A DNA stretch of 64,000 nucleotides from Sulfidibacter corallicola (GCF_017498545.1 NZ_CP071793.1:248001-312000), one strand, 5' to 3'; counted from the first letter of the stretch, positions 22,461 through 32,105 are shown. The notes: generated by a model not told the origin, from the letters alone. Program-made: numbers and translations.

Positions 22461-23551
22461 GGGCCCTCCTTCGAGCTCATGGACGACTCACCCCGATCCG
22501 GAGCGAGGGCCGCGATCCAATCCTGGCAATGCCTTGGGAACCAATGTGATCCAAGGTGCGGAAAGATCGGGCCTCGTGGGGAGGATGCCCATGCGAAGGG
22601 GCGCTGTCGTTCAATCATGAACCAGGGGTGCCGAAGCGGAATCGGGAAGTGGCCCGATCCTCGGGGTACCGATCCGAAGCCGGGTGTGAATTCGGAAAGG
22701 GAAGAGGCGGCGCAGTTCGAACGGGCCGGAATCAAAGGAGCCGGATCACGATCGCGACGATGGCATGGGAAGAGCGGAAGGTGAGTCGAAAAGACAGGTA
22801 TGAAAAAATTGAATAAGAGACATTTTTATCGATGGTTTGAAGATATATCACGGCGAATCCCAAGCGCGAGGGCTGGATGTCCTGAATGTGACAAAAAGCA
22901 AAAGGTACGGGAAACTTCTGGGAAATTGTTCGAAAGTGGTATTTGGCGAAACTTCGCACCTCGCCGCCCGGTGGAAACGAGCCAAAAGCATATGCGATGC
23001 CGTTTTTGGTCGCCACTGCCGATCGGAGGGTAAGTGGTTTCAAGTGAGGGGGTTAGATGGCCCTGGAGGATCCCGGTTGCGCTGGAGAGAGCAGAAACAT
23101 CCGTGGAAACTGTGCCCGGTGCGAGCGCACCTGTAACTGGCGAAGATACAGGTGTGCCGGTCCTTCCTCCCGAATTGGGAACCAAGTTCTTTCTGAACCG
23201 CTGAGGCCGTAGGGAACGCGGAGAGATGCGAACGCATAACTTATTTGATTGTTTGTGTTTACTGTAAGCTGATTGATTTCGGTGGATACTGTTTGATTGT
23301 GATTGTGATTTTGATGAGGGATTGAAAACAGGATGTCTATCCATGGGGTGGTTCTCCGTGCTCTCTGTGACCTTTGTGGTAAAAATCCGAAGTCACACTG
23401 ATCGGGATGGAACATCTGGCGCCAAAAATCCCCTCCGCCGTCGCGCATTTCGACCTGCCCTCCGCGGCCTCGCTCGGTGACACGGCGCTCGCAATCTTCT
23501 CAAGGTCTTTTCACAGTTTTCTGATGGGTCGCGTGGTTTACTACGACCATT
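22461..23551. other. Divergent intergenic region between hybrid kinase and btaA
   Basis: About 1.1 kb without a convincing gene. It is more AT-rich than its surroundings from 22795 to 23030, where an ATG at 22800 opens a 77-codon basic frame with a CPEC pair; I see no ribosome site or family match and leave it uncalled. A near-perfect inverted repeat lies at 23128-23154 (arms cacctgta and tacaggtg). At 23344-23385 there is a copy of the ctccgtgctctctgtgacc type of dispersed repeat. Promoters for both flanking genes should lie here, but I could not assign one. Confidence 0.35.
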
Positions 23552-24751
23552 ATGAGAAAGCTCGGCGACTGGACTAGCAAAAAGATTTTCAACTTCGTCC
23601 ACCAGAACAATCTGGTCTACAACACATGCTGGGAAGACCCTAGGCTCGATCGGACCGCCCTCTCACTTGGCGCCGATGACAATATTCTGATGATCACCTC
23701 TGCCGGCTGTAACGCGCTGGACTACGCCTTGGATCAACCCAACCACATCTACGCGGTCGACATGAACCCCCGCCAGAACGCACTGCTCGAACTGAAAATG
23801 GCCGGGATCCGTTCCCTGGATTTCGAAACCTTCTTCGAGCTGTTCGGCAAGGGTCGGCACGACGAGGTGGGCCACATCTACCGCGATGCGCTGCGACCCC
23901 ACCTGTCGCACGAGGCACGCGCCTACTGGGATAAGAAATATCCCTACTTCGAAGGCGGCAAGCTGCGCCCGAGCTTCTATTTTCGGGGCTCCTCGGGGGC
24001 GTTCGCGCGGCTGCTCTACTACTACATCAATCAGCGCAAACTGCGCGAAACCTTGGTGGCCCTGTTCGACGCCGGCTCGCTGGAAGAACAGGAAAACATC
24101 TATCACAACACCATCAAGGACGCGTTTTGGACGGCGCCGCTACGTCGCATGATTCGGACCGACAGCGCGCTCTCCCTGCTGGGCATTCCCCGCCCGCAGC
24201 GCGAGCAGATCGAACGCACCTACGTGGGCGGCATCGCCAAATTTATCGAGGACTGCGTGGAGACGGTCTTCACGCTGATTCCCACCCGCGACAACTACTT
24301 CTGGTGGCTGTACGTGACCGGTGAATACCACCCGCAACGCTGCCCCGAGTACCTGCGCGAAGAGAACTTCCAGCGTCTGAAAGACGGCCTGGTCGATCGA
24401 ATCTCCACCCACACCTGCACCATCCACGAGTTTTTGGAGGGCTTCGAGGGCGAGATCTCGCGCTACGTGCTGCTCGACCACATGGACTGGCTGAGTTCCG
24501 CGGCCCGCCACGTCCTGGCCCGCGAGTGGCAGGCGATCGTCGACCGCTCGGCCCGCAATGGCCGGGTTCTGTGGCGGAGCGGCGGGCTGATGGTGGATTT
24601 CGTCGATCCGATCAAGGTCCGCATCCGCGACAAGGACGTGCGGGTGGGCGATCTGCTCACTTATGATCACGACCTGGCCGCGCAGCTTCACCGCCGCGAT
24701 CGCGTGGGCACCTACGGCAGCTTCTACATCGCGGATCTGGCAACCGTCTGA
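23552..24751 (+). CDS. btaA: BtaA-like S-adenosylmethionine:diacylglycerol 3-amino-3-carboxypropyltransferase (DUF3419)
   Basis: BtaA transfers the 3-amino-3-carboxypropyl group of S-adenosylmethionine to diacylglycerol, giving diacylglycerylhomoserine, the first step of betaine-lipid (DGTS) synthesis. The 399-residue product matches DUF3419: an N-terminal NLVYNTCWEDPRLDR motif, the SAM-binding ILMITSAGCNALDYAL and IYAVDMNPRQNALLELK segments, and a C-terminal HTCTIHEFLEG and LLDHMDWLS block. It is followed 86 bp later by a BtaB-like methyltransferase, which supports the assignment. The ATG at 23552 has no clear ribosome site. In other bacteria these lipids replace phospholipids under phosphate limitation; no clear Pho box was found here. 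Confidence 0.88.
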   Translation: MRKLGDWTSKKIFNFVHQNNLVYNTCWEDPRLDRTALSLGADDNILMITSAGCNALDYALDQPNHIYAVDMNPRQNALLELKMAGIRSLDFETFFELFGKGRHDEVGHIYRDALRPHLSHEARAYWDKKYPYFEGGKLRPSFYFRGSSGAFARLLYYYINQRKLRETLVALFDAGSLEEQENIYHNTIKDAFWTAPLRRMIRTDSALSLLGIPRPQREQIERTYVGGIAKFIEDCVETVFTLIPTRDNYFWWLYVTGEYHPQRCPEYLREENFQRLKDGLVDRISTHTCTIHEFLEGFEGEISRYVLLDHMDWLSSAARHVLAREWQAIVDRSARNGRVLWRSGGLMVDFVDPIKVRIRDKDVRVGDLLTYDHDLAAQLHRRDRVGTYGSFYIADLATV

Positions 24752-24837
24752 GATCTGCCGCCCGAGGGCTGGCGAGGGCCGGCCCCAAGCCTTCGTGACC
24801 CACCCGCACGACCCATGATTGCCAAAAGGAAGGCCTT

Positions 24838-25569
24838 ATGTCACTTGTCAGCGATTTGAAGGTTTTGTACTCGCTCACCCTGGCGCCCGTGAAGGGCAAG
24901 GACCACGCCGAGCGCATGGAGGGCTTCTATTCGCGTCAGGCCGATGATTACGACAGTTTCCGCGATCGGTTGCTCAAAGGTCGCCGCGACATCTTTCACG
25001 CAATAAAAATTCCCAAGGACGGCGTCTGGATCGATTTCGGCGGCGGCACCGGCTCCAACATGGAATACCTGGGATCGGGCATCGATCTTCTAAAAAAGTT
25101 CTACGTGGTGGATCTGTCGCCCTCGCTGCTGAACGTGGCGCGGCAGCGGACCGAGGAACACGGTTGGACCAACGTGGAAGCGGTCCTGGGCGATGCGACC
25201 CGGTTCGTGCCGGCCGAGGAGCAGGTCGACGTCATCACCTTCTCCTATTCCCTGACGATGATTCCCAATTGGTTCGCCGCCCTGGATCACGCGCTGCGGC
25301 TGTTGAAGCCCGGTGGCACCATCGCGGTGGTCGACTTCTACGTCTCGCGCAAGTCGCCCGACGAAGGCATGGTGTTTCATCCGTGGTGGTCCCGCGCGTT
25401 CTGGCGGACCTGGTTCGATTTCGATCACGTGTTCCCCAGTCCCGACCACGTGCCGTACCTGCAACACCGCTTCGAGCCGTTGATGTTCCGCGAGTACCGG
25501 GCCAAGGTACCCTATCTGCCGTTTGCGCGAGTGCCCTACTACGTGTTCATGGGCAGGATGCCGGGGTAG
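24838..25569 (+). CDS. btaB: BtaB-like methyltransferase for betaine-lipid synthesis
   Basis: BtaB N-methylates diacylglycerylhomoserine three times to give DGTS. The 243-residue product is a class I SAM methyltransferase: motif I is WIDFGGGTGSN, motif II the FYVVDLSPSLL strand with its acidic residue, and later motifs are VDVITFSYSLTMIPNW and LLKPGGTIAVVDFY. The tail has the aromatic, membrane-peripheral look of lipid methyltransferases. The ATG at 24838 follows AAAAGGAAGG. Its place directly after btaA is the main reason to prefer BtaB over a generic methyltransferase. It is followed by palindrome array 2. Confidence 0.87.
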   Translation: MSLVSDLKVLYSLTLAPVKGKDHAERMEGFYSRQADDYDSFRDRLLKGRRDIFHAIKIPKDGVWIDFGGGTGSNMEYLGSGIDLLKKFYVVDLSPSLLNVARQRTEEHGWTNVEAVLGDATRFVPAEEQVDVITFSYSLTMIPNWFAALDHALRLLKPGGTIAVVDFYVSRKSPDEGMVFHPWWSRAFWRTWFDFDHVFPSPDHVPYLQHRFEPLMFREYRAKVPYLPFARVPYYVFMGRMPG

Positions 25570-25666
25570 GTGCGGGGTGAGGGGCGCGAGCCCCGCGAAT
25601 CGAAGCCTGTCGATGCGACGTGCCCGTTCTTGGAGAGAGGCTTGTGCTTGATGGCCGGGCCGAGCA

Positions 25667-26942
25667 GGCAGCTTGCCATACCGGCCGTGCTCCACCAACC
25701 GAAGCAATCCAACCCTGCAGTTCCCGCATCCAAAGTAAGTCGTCGCGTTTGTAGGTGGAGCAGCTTGCTCCACCAATCGAAGCGACGTCCGCTTCGGTCA
25801 GGTATTGAGCCAAAGAGCGGAGCGATCCGTTCTCCCGAGCAGGTCAAAGCCGAGATAGAGATCCTCTCGATCGGTTCGGTACCTCGCGTCGGCGGGGTTT
25901 CGGTCAGGTATTGAGCGAAAGAGCGGAGCGATCCGTTCTCCCGAGCAGGCCAAAGCCGAGAGAGAAGCCCTCTCGATCGGTTCGGTACATCGCGTCGAAG
26001 GAGCTTCGGTAGGTTGAGCAAGCTGCTCAACCTACAGGCTTTACGAAGCTTGTGGGCTTGCGGGAACCTCGTGCCCGATGACTCCGACGAGCAGCCGATC
26101 TTAGGGAAACGAATCGCCGACCCGAATCGGGTCGACCCATCGTAGAGCGTGATCCGGGAGTTCCCGTCTTTCGAGAGGGTGGCAAGGCCTGTAGGTGGAG
26201 CAGCTTGCTCCACCAATCGAAGGCGATCGGCGTCGAAGAAGACAGGCGCCAAAGAGCGGAGCTCATGGCCATGCTGAAGGCGCCCAAATCGAAGTGATCA
26301 AGGCTGGCAGTTCCTGCATGGTTGTCATAGGCGTCGGGCACTTAAAAGTGCTGGCTCCGCGACGGGAAATGACGAAACGGGCGATAACTCAGAGAGGTCG
26401 CCATCGAAAAAGAAGCTCCGCTCTTGATGTAAAGTGTTTTGTTTAAATAGATTACTCCAATAGCATGAGCAAGCTGCCATACCGGCCGTGCTCTACCTAC
26501 AGGCCTGACCGGCCCTCTCGCGATGCGGGGGCTTTGACTTTACGGCTTCGGATTGGGGTCGCGAAGGAGATTCTGTGCTTCGCTCTTTGGCGTAACCGAT
26601 TTCCGTTGGTTACGTCGCTTCGTTTTGTCGGCCCGGCGGGCCAACCTACAGGTCTTACGCCCCTCTCGTGGTGCGGGGACTTTGGACTGGGGGACTTCGT
26701 AGGCGCGCCGCCAGGGTAATACTCGGCTTCGCTCTTTAACGTAACCCACTTTCGTTTCCTGGGTCGCTTCGTTTTGTCGGCCCGGCGGGCCAACCTACAG
26801 GCCTGGCGCCCCTCTCGTGGTGCGGGGACTTTGGACTGGGCGACTTCCAATCGGGGCTCGAGGGAGATTTCGGGCTTCGCTCTTTGGTGTAATTAATTGC
26901 TGTTGCTTGGGTTGCTGCGACACGTCGGCCCAGCGGGCCAAC
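25667..26942. repeat. Palindrome-cassette array 2
   Basis: Hairpin cassettes lie at 25754-25774, 26012-26032, 26194-26214, 26627-26645, 26776-26794 and 26924-26942. A degraded nested copy remains around 25667-25677 and a degraded inverted copy around 26463-26500. Stems are GGTGGAGC, GGTTGAGC and GTCGGCCCG types. The first two intact positions show the point: GGTGGAGC/GCTCCACC becomes GGTTGAGC/GCTCAACC with both arms changed. The last three copies are inverted relative to 25754 and 26194 and are separated by about 149 bp. The array fills the gap between the 3' ends of btaB and the PRPP synthetase gene. Confidence 0.85.
26182..26458 (+). repeat. Composite dispersed repeat, copy 2
   Basis: Homologous to 14561-14858 in the same block order: cassette, gatcggcgtcgaagaagaca, ccaaagagcggagc, aatcgaagtgatcaa, acgggaaatga and a terminal TTTTGTTTAAATAG. 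In both loci the cassettes to the right of this AT-rich tail are in the opposite orientation. Confidence 0.75.
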
Positions 26943-27098
26943 CTACAGGCCGTGCGCCCCTCTCACGATGCGGGGACTGCGGGCTTTGCGGCTTCGTTGG
27001 CGTGGCATTGCGCCTCTCGCCAGGTGGGGTGAACGCTCGATCTTGATCGGCTTCGATTGGTGGAGCCAGCGCGGCCCGGTCCGGCTTCGGAGCGCGGC

Positions 27099-28079
27099 CT
27101 AGGAGACGTCGATTTCGGGGGCGTCGCCCCAGTTCTCGCGGTTCTCGAGGAACGAGGCGACCTCGGGAATTACCGATTCCACCCGCAGGAACCCGTCTTT
27201 CTGCGATTCGGCCATGTGGATCGCGTTGGGGTGGGTGTCCGTGACGATCACGCGGTCGAACAGCCCGCTGTCACGCACCCGCGCCAAGCCCTCACCCGCG
27301 AACAGGCCGTGGGTCGAAATCGCCGTGATCCGCACCGCACCGCCGTCCCGGTAGGCCTGGCCCGCCTTGACCAGCGAACCGCCCGTGCGGATCATGTCGT
27401 CGTAGATGACCACGTGCTTGCCGGCCACGTCGGCGTTGATGCCGCGAATCTCGGTTTCGGTACCGCTGATGCGACGCTTGTAGACGAATGCCGCCGGCAG
27501 ACCCAACTGGTTGGCGAGGAACGCCACCCATTTGGCGCGGCCCGCGTCGGTACTGGCGAGAATCAGGTCGGAGGATTTGTCCAAGCCGTTGACGATTTTC
27601 GCGATCAACTTGTAGGAAATCAGGTGATAGGGCCGCAGGTGGTTCTCGAAATAGTGGGGAATGCCGCCCGTGTGCAGGTCGATCATGACGATTTCGTTGC
27701 AGATCCGCGCGCGTGGAATCGAGGACAGCAGTACGGCGCGGTTCTTGGCCGTGACGATTTCGCCCGAACGCGATTTGCGCTCCATGGTCGCGTAGCCGAA
27801 ATAGGGAACCACCAAGGTCAGGTGATCGACGCCGTGGTTGGCCAGGCCCGAGGCCAGGTCGTAGAGTTCCATGGTCTCTTCGCTGCTGACCGTGCCGCCG
27901 ACCACGACCGCGTCGCGATCGCGCACCGGATGGGTCAAGCGTTGGTAGATCTCGCCGTCGGGGAACCGGACCCGTTCCAGGCCACCCAACGCGAAATTCG
28001 GTCGCTGGGCCAATTTTTCGGAAAAATAGCGGTACTGCGGGGTGCTGTACACCAGAGCGGGTGTCGCGGATCGTGCCAT
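27099..28079 (-). CDS. prs: Ribose-phosphate pyrophosphokinase (divergent)
   Basis: PRPP synthetase makes phosphoribosyl pyrophosphate from ribose 5-phosphate and ATP. The 326-residue protein has the family layout: LERVRFPDGEIYQRL, the VVPYFGYATMERK flexible-loop region, VMIDLHTGG and the PRPP-binding loop VVIYDDMIRTGGSL near residue 220. It is divergent where classical enzymes read DLHAxQIQGFF; here the line is DLHTGGIPHYFE. The ATG at 28079 follows AGGAGG. The fold and PRPP loop are secure. Identity as the housekeeping enzyme is likely but not certain, because a second, canonical prs could exist elsewhere. Confidence 0.85.
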   Translation of the reverse strand: MARSATPALVYSTPQYRYFSEKLAQRPNFALGGLERVRFPDGEIYQRLTHPVRDRDAVVVGGTVSSEETMELYDLASGLANHGVDHLTLVVPYFGYATMERKSRSGEIVTAKNRAVLLSSIPRARICNEIVMIDLHTGGIPHYFENHLRPYHLISYKLIAKIVNGLDKSSDLILASTDAGRAKWVAFLANQLGLPAAFVYKRRISGTETEIRGINADVAGKHVVIYDDMIRTGGSLVKAGQAYRDGGAVRITAISTHGLFAGEGLARVRDSGLFDRVIVTDTHPNAIHMAESQKDGFLRVESVIPEVASFLENRENWGDAPEIDVS

Positions 28080-28176
28080 GGGTCCTCCTGATTCGATGCT
28101 TGATTTTAAGGGACATGGCCGGAAAAGTCACAGGTGAGCTCGCCAGAAGTCGCGATCGAAAACCCGGTCATGGCCA

Positions 28177-28214
28177 ACCCGTGGTTGGGCTCGGCGGTGG
28201 GCCCAACCACGGGT
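28177..28214. other. 14-bp perfect hairpin upstream of prs
   Basis: Arms acccgtggttgggc (28177-28190) and gcccaaccacgggt (28201-28214) pair perfectly around a ten-base loop. It lies in the 360-bp divergent gap between the prs start and the PQQ-propeller gene, about 100 bp upstream of prs. No T-run follows on either strand, so it could be an operator, a cruciform or a repeat. Confidence 0.55.
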
Positions 28215-28439
28215 CGAGGGCATCGTCCGGAAAATGGCCGCGTCCTTGGCGACACGCCAACGGCATGCACCCGAGGCCCTGGTTTTTTGTTATGTTAGGT
28301 GCAGATTCCCGCTTTTCGATTCCACGACGTCGCGCTTCAGGAAGGTTCGACCCTCGAAGATGGAATCGATGCGGCGCCCGTCGGGCGGTATCGAAGCCGT
28401 TCCCCCGCGCCAAGTCGAAACGCGGTGGGTTCTACCAGG

Positions 28440-30671
28440 ATGGTGATCGTGCGTGCAGGTTTGTTCACGCTTTCGAGGTTTCGGATCCGAGTGTCGTGTC
28501 TCATATGGTTTTGGATTTCGGTTCCCGGGGCTTCCGTCTCCCTCGCCAACGAGCTGGGCAACGATTGGCCCGCGGCCCGTGGACCGCGCGGGGATGGCTC
28601 CTCCCTGACCAGCTCCTTGTCGTCCCTGCGAACGGTGGAACCGGGAACCGCATTGTGGCGGCGGCCCTTCAGCGGTCGATCCACTCCGGCCGTGTTCGCC
28701 GGACGGGTGTTCGTCATGGGTCGCGAGGGCAGTGCCGAAGATCCTTTCGAAGTGGCGGCCGCGTTCGATGCGGCCACCGGTGAACAGGTGTGGCGCCATC
28801 GGTACCCGCTCACCCACAGCGGCGTTCCCTTTCTTCGCGCGGCCAACGCCTCCCCGGCGGTCGATCCGGAGACGGGGAACATCTACACCCTGGGTAGCGG
28901 TTACCTGCTCCATTGTTTCGACCCCGCCGGTGAAGTGCTTTGGCGTTTGGATTTGAGCGAGCGATTGGGCGCGCGTGCCGGCTACTCCGGGCGGTTGGTC
29001 GCGCCGCTGGTCGACGAGGACCTGTTGGTGGTGACGTATCGGACGCCGGGGAACGAGCCGGGCTCCAGCCGCATCTGTTACCTGGCCCTGGAAAAGACGA
29101 CCGGTGACCCCAGGTGGATCGCGCGGCCGGGCCAAGCCGTCGAGGAGCCTTCCTGGATCGGATCGCCGGTGGTTTGCGAGGTGGAGGGCCGGCGCCTGTT
29201 GGTCACCGCCGAAGCCGACGGCTATGTGTACGCGATGTTTTTGCGAACCGGGGTCACCGCCTGGCGCTTTCGTTTCGCGGCGCGCGGCGTGCAACCCCTG
29301 CTGGTCGCCGCAGACCGAACCATTTACCTCACCCACGCCTCTCGCGAAGCCGGTTCGAACCGTCGCGGGGGCGTGTTGGCGATCGACGCCGGCGGCAGTG
29401 GCGATGTCAGCCGGTCCCATTTGCGCTGGCGGCTGAATCTGGCGGGGAGCACCCATGCTCCGACACTGCACGACGAACGGCTCCTTGTCGTCGACTCCCA
29501 GGGAGGTCTCCATGCCGTGACCGTCGATACCGGAACCCGGCTGTGGCAGCTCCGCCTGGCGCGGCCCATCGCGGCCCCGGCGGTTGCGGTCGGCGACGAT
29601 CTGTGTGTGGTGACCGACGACGGCGCCCTGTATTTGCTGGATGGGAGCGGCCAGGCGCCGATCGCCGAAGCGGCTTTGCGGCTGTACGAGGGTGAATCGC
29701 GTCCCGTACCTCGGGTTCCGGCGCCGGCTCCGGCCTATGGTCACCTGTTTCTGGTCACGGCCACCACGCTCCAGGCGCTCGGGGACGAGGGGTCCTTGGA
29801 ACCGCGTCGAGATACGCGCTATCGGCCGTCGGCCTCGGGGCAGACCTCGCCGGACAGCCGCCCGGCCCAAATCCAGGTGTTGCCACCCTATGCGCGATTG
29901 AAACCCGGCCAGGCGTTGAAGTTGCGCGCCAGGGCCTACGATGCCGATGGCCGCTTCATACGAGAAATCCAATCGCGCTGGCAGTGGTCGGGCATGGCGG
30001 GCAAGATCACCCACGTGGGCGAGCTTCGGTTGGGGAACCAAAACGGCGTGGGCGATGTGGTCGCGCTGTACGAGGGCCTGAAAGGGCACGCACGCGTGTG
30101 GGCCGATCCCGCCGTGCCGCTGTTGCAGGATTTCGAGCAGGACGACCTCAACCAGGCGCCGGTGGGTTGGGTCGGCGCGGAATGGCTACAGATCAAACAG
30201 ACCGGCGCCAATCGGGTGCTCACCGCCGGCGCGACCGAGGCACGAGCTCGCCACCGGATGGCCTATCTGGGCGGTGACGAGCAGACCTACCAGTCGATCC
30301 AGGCGCAGGTACGGGGCCTGCCGCGCCACCAGATCCTGCCCGACATCGGTGTGTCGCTGCGCGGGTACGTGTTCAGCTTGATGGGGCAACACGGCCGAGT
30401 GCGGCTTTCACGGGGCTTCGGTCACGAGCGGATCGGTCACCTGAAGGCCTTTCCGTGGCAGCCCAACATTTGGTATACCCTCAAGCTGGAGGTGCAGCAA
30501 GGCGAGCACGGTCTCGTCGTGCGCGGCAAGGTATGGCCGGCGGACGCGCGCGAGCCGGCGGAGTGGACCATCGAACGGCTCGAAAAGCAGCCGGGCGAGC
30601 ATCACGGCGTGCCGGGTTTATATCACTACTCGGCGGCCGAGGCCCAATTCGACCTGGTTCGGGTTCGGTGA
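28440..30671 (+). CDS. Exported PQQ-like beta-propeller protein
   Basis: This protein of about 743 residues has a signal peptide ending near ASVSLA and then repeated PQQ/BamB-type propeller blades. Examples are FDAATGEQVWRHRYP, LHCFDPAGEVLWRLDLS, YVYAMFLRTGVTAWRF, LHAVTVDTGTRLWQL and LYLLDGSG. The blades end near residue 455. The remaining 290 residues form an all-beta region with an ARAYDADGRFIREI Ig-like segment and a concanavalin-type segment (WYTLKLEVQQGEHG). The frame is open from 28299, but the signal peptide fits the ATG at 28440; a GTG at 28449 has better ribosome-site spacing. The propeller may bind protein or cofactor; no catalytic residues for a quinoprotein dehydrogenase were identified. 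Confidence 0.82.
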   Translation: MVIVRAGLFTLSRFRIRVSCLIWFWISVPGASVSLANELGNDWPAARGPRGDGSSLTSSLSSLRTVEPGTALWRRPFSGRSTPAVFAGRVFVMGREGSAEDPFEVAAAFDAATGEQVWRHRYPLTHSGVPFLRAANASPAVDPETGNIYTLGSGYLLHCFDPAGEVLWRLDLSERLGARAGYSGRLVAPLVDEDLLVVTYRTPGNEPGSSRICYLALEKTTGDPRWIARPGQAVEEPSWIGSPVVCEVEGRRLLVTAEADGYVYAMFLRTGVTAWRFRFAARGVQPLLVAADRTIYLTHASREAGSNRRGGVLAIDAGGSGDVSRSHLRWRLNLAGSTHAPTLHDERLLVVDSQGGLHAVTVDTGTRLWQLRLARPIAAPAVAVGDDLCVVTDDGALYLLDGSGQAPIAEAALRLYEGESRPVPRVPAPAPAYGHLFLVTATTLQALGDEGSLEPRRDTRYRPSASGQTSPDSRPAQIQVLPPYARLKPGQALKLRARAYDADGRFIREIQSRWQWSGMAGKITHVGELRLGNQNGVGDVVALYEGLKGHARVWADPAVPLLQDFEQDDLNQAPVGWVGAEWLQIKQTGANRVLTAGATEARARHRMAYLGGDEQTYQSIQAQVRGLPRHQILPDIGVSLRGYVFSLMGQHGRVRLSRGFGHERIGHLKAFPWQPNIWYTLKLEVQQGEHGLVVRGKVWPADAREPAEWTIERLEKQPGEHHGVPGLYHYSAAEAQFDLVRVR

Positions 30672-30711
30672 ACCAGGCGGCCGCCACGGGGTGGTGACCG
30701 CCCGAGTCGGG

Positions 30712-31704
30712 TTACATGGGGTGGTAGGGAACCGCGCTGATCTTGCTGAGCTTCTCCCAACGGTGGTGGGAGTCGACCCGGCGCCAGGTGCCCGAATGGG
30801 AGCGAATGACCAGGGAGGTGGTCGTGGCGCCGGTGCGGGTGTAGCGCACGCCGCCCAGGAAGGAGCCCTGGGTGATGCCCGTGGCCGCGAAGAAGGTGTC
30901 TTCGCCCGAAACCAGCTCGGAATGCGTCAGTTTTCGGTCCAAATCGTAGCCGGCCTCGAGTACGCGTTTGCGCTCCATGTCGCTCTGCGGTGCCAGTCGG
31001 CCCTGCATCTCGCCGCCGAGGCCCAGTACCGCACAGGCGGTGATGACGCCCTCGGGCGTGCCGCCGATACCCATGACCGCGTCGATGCCCGTGTCGGGAA
31101 GTGCCGACATCAGGGCCGGGGCCACGTCGCCGTCACTGATCAGGCGAATGCGGGCGCCCACGTCGCGAATGGCGCGAATCTTTTCGAGGTTGCGCTCGCG
31201 TTCCAGCAACACGACCGTGACCTCCGTGACGCGAATGCCCTTGGCATCCGCGATCGCTTTCAGGTTCTCCTCGACGGAGGCATCCAGGTCGACCTTGCCC
31301 GCCGCTTCGGGGCCCACGACCAGCTTGTCCATGTAGAACGCCGGGCCGGGATCCCACATGGCGCCTCGCGGTGCGACCGCGATGACGGCGATACTGTTCG
31401 GCAAACCCTTGGCCAGCAGGTTGGTACCTTCGACGGGATCCACCGCCACGTCGCAGGCGTGGCCTTTGCCGTTGCCCACCGACTCGCCGTTGTAGAGCAT
31501 CGGCGCTTCGTCCTTTTCACCTTCTCCGATCACGATCGTTCCGTTCATCTCCACGGAACTCAACAACAATCGCATCGCGTCGACCGCGGCGCCGTCACCG
31601 GCCTCTTTCTGGCCGCGACCCACCCAGCGAGAGGCCGCCAATGCGGCCGCTTCGGTCACACGGAGTAGTTCCAATCCTAAATTTCGATCCGGTATTTCGG
31701 CCAT
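30712..31704 (-). CDS. glpX: Class II fructose-1,6-bisphosphatase GlpX
   Basis: GlpX removes the 1-phosphate of fructose 1,6-bisphosphate in gluconeogenesis. The 330-residue length is normal. Motifs include AAALAASRWVGRGQKEAGD, the metal-binding GTIVIGEGEKDEAPM and the phosphatase motif VAVDPVEGTNLLA. They also include RLISDGDVAPAL, a GIGGTPEGVITACA block and ATGITQGSFLGGVRY. The ATG at 31704 follows AAAGGAAGG; the open frame to 32076 is ignored because its N-terminus lacks family similarity. Some GlpX proteins also accept sedoheptulose bisphosphate. Confidence 0.95.
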   Translation of the reverse strand: MAEIPDRNLGLELLRVTEAAALAASRWVGRGQKEAGDGAAVDAMRLLLSSVEMNGTIVIGEGEKDEAPMLYNGESVGNGKGHACDVAVDPVEGTNLLAKGLPNSIAVIAVAPRGAMWDPGPAFYMDKLVVGPEAAGKVDLDASVEENLKAIADAKGIRVTEVTVVLLERERNLEKIRAIRDVGARIRLISDGDVAPALMSALPDTGIDAVMGIGGTPEGVITACAVLGLGGEMQGRLAPQSDMERKRVLEAGYDLDRKLTHSELVSGEDTFFAATGITQGSFLGGVRYTRTGATTTSLVIRSHSGTWRRVDSHHRWEKLSKISAVPYHPM

Positions 31705-31818
31705 AACATTACCTTCCTTTAAGCATACCCGTGGTTCGAATTCCGAATCATCGGTGCCCGGACGAACCCACACTATTCGGGCTCGCCACCTCTTTTTCGG
31801 TCTCGAAAAATCGGCTTG

Positions 31819-31847
31819 AGTATAGCGCAGAAACGATAGCGGGTCAC
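31819..31847 (-). promoter_or_regulatory. Candidate sigma-70-type promoter of glpX
   Basis: On the minus strand GTGACC (31847-31842) and TATACT (31824-31819) are separated by exactly 17 bases. They match the -35 and -10 consensus at four and five of six positions. The glpX start lies about 115 nt downstream. Confidence 0.45.
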
Positions 31848-32105
31848 GGGGCCACGGGCCGATTGCGGGAAAGGGTTGCACTTTGTTTCGGGTCCACCTG
31901 ATAATGATCGTTGGAAACGTTCTGTTTTTCTCGAATGCTCTCGGTTCGACCGCGGTCTTTTTCTCCCTGCGTATGCTGGAATCCCTGTTTCGATACATTT
32001 TCGGTCGCGGTTCCTGGCCTGTTTCGGTTCCCCGGCGAAGGGAACGAGCCCCTCGGGAATCTCGCTTGAGGTTCACCGATCCATCCCAATCGTGGAGCAG
32101 CGATC

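Noticed and set aside
22800..23033. 77-codon open frame starting MKKLNKRHFYRW with a CPEC pair
   Set aside because: There is no ribosome site or family match and the composition drifts along it; it could be a remnant, so it is only mentioned under the intergenic region.
23460..23551. Pho box upstream of btaA
   Set aside because: The segment ttttcacagttttctgatgg has no convincing pair of 7-bp direct repeats at 11-bp spacing.
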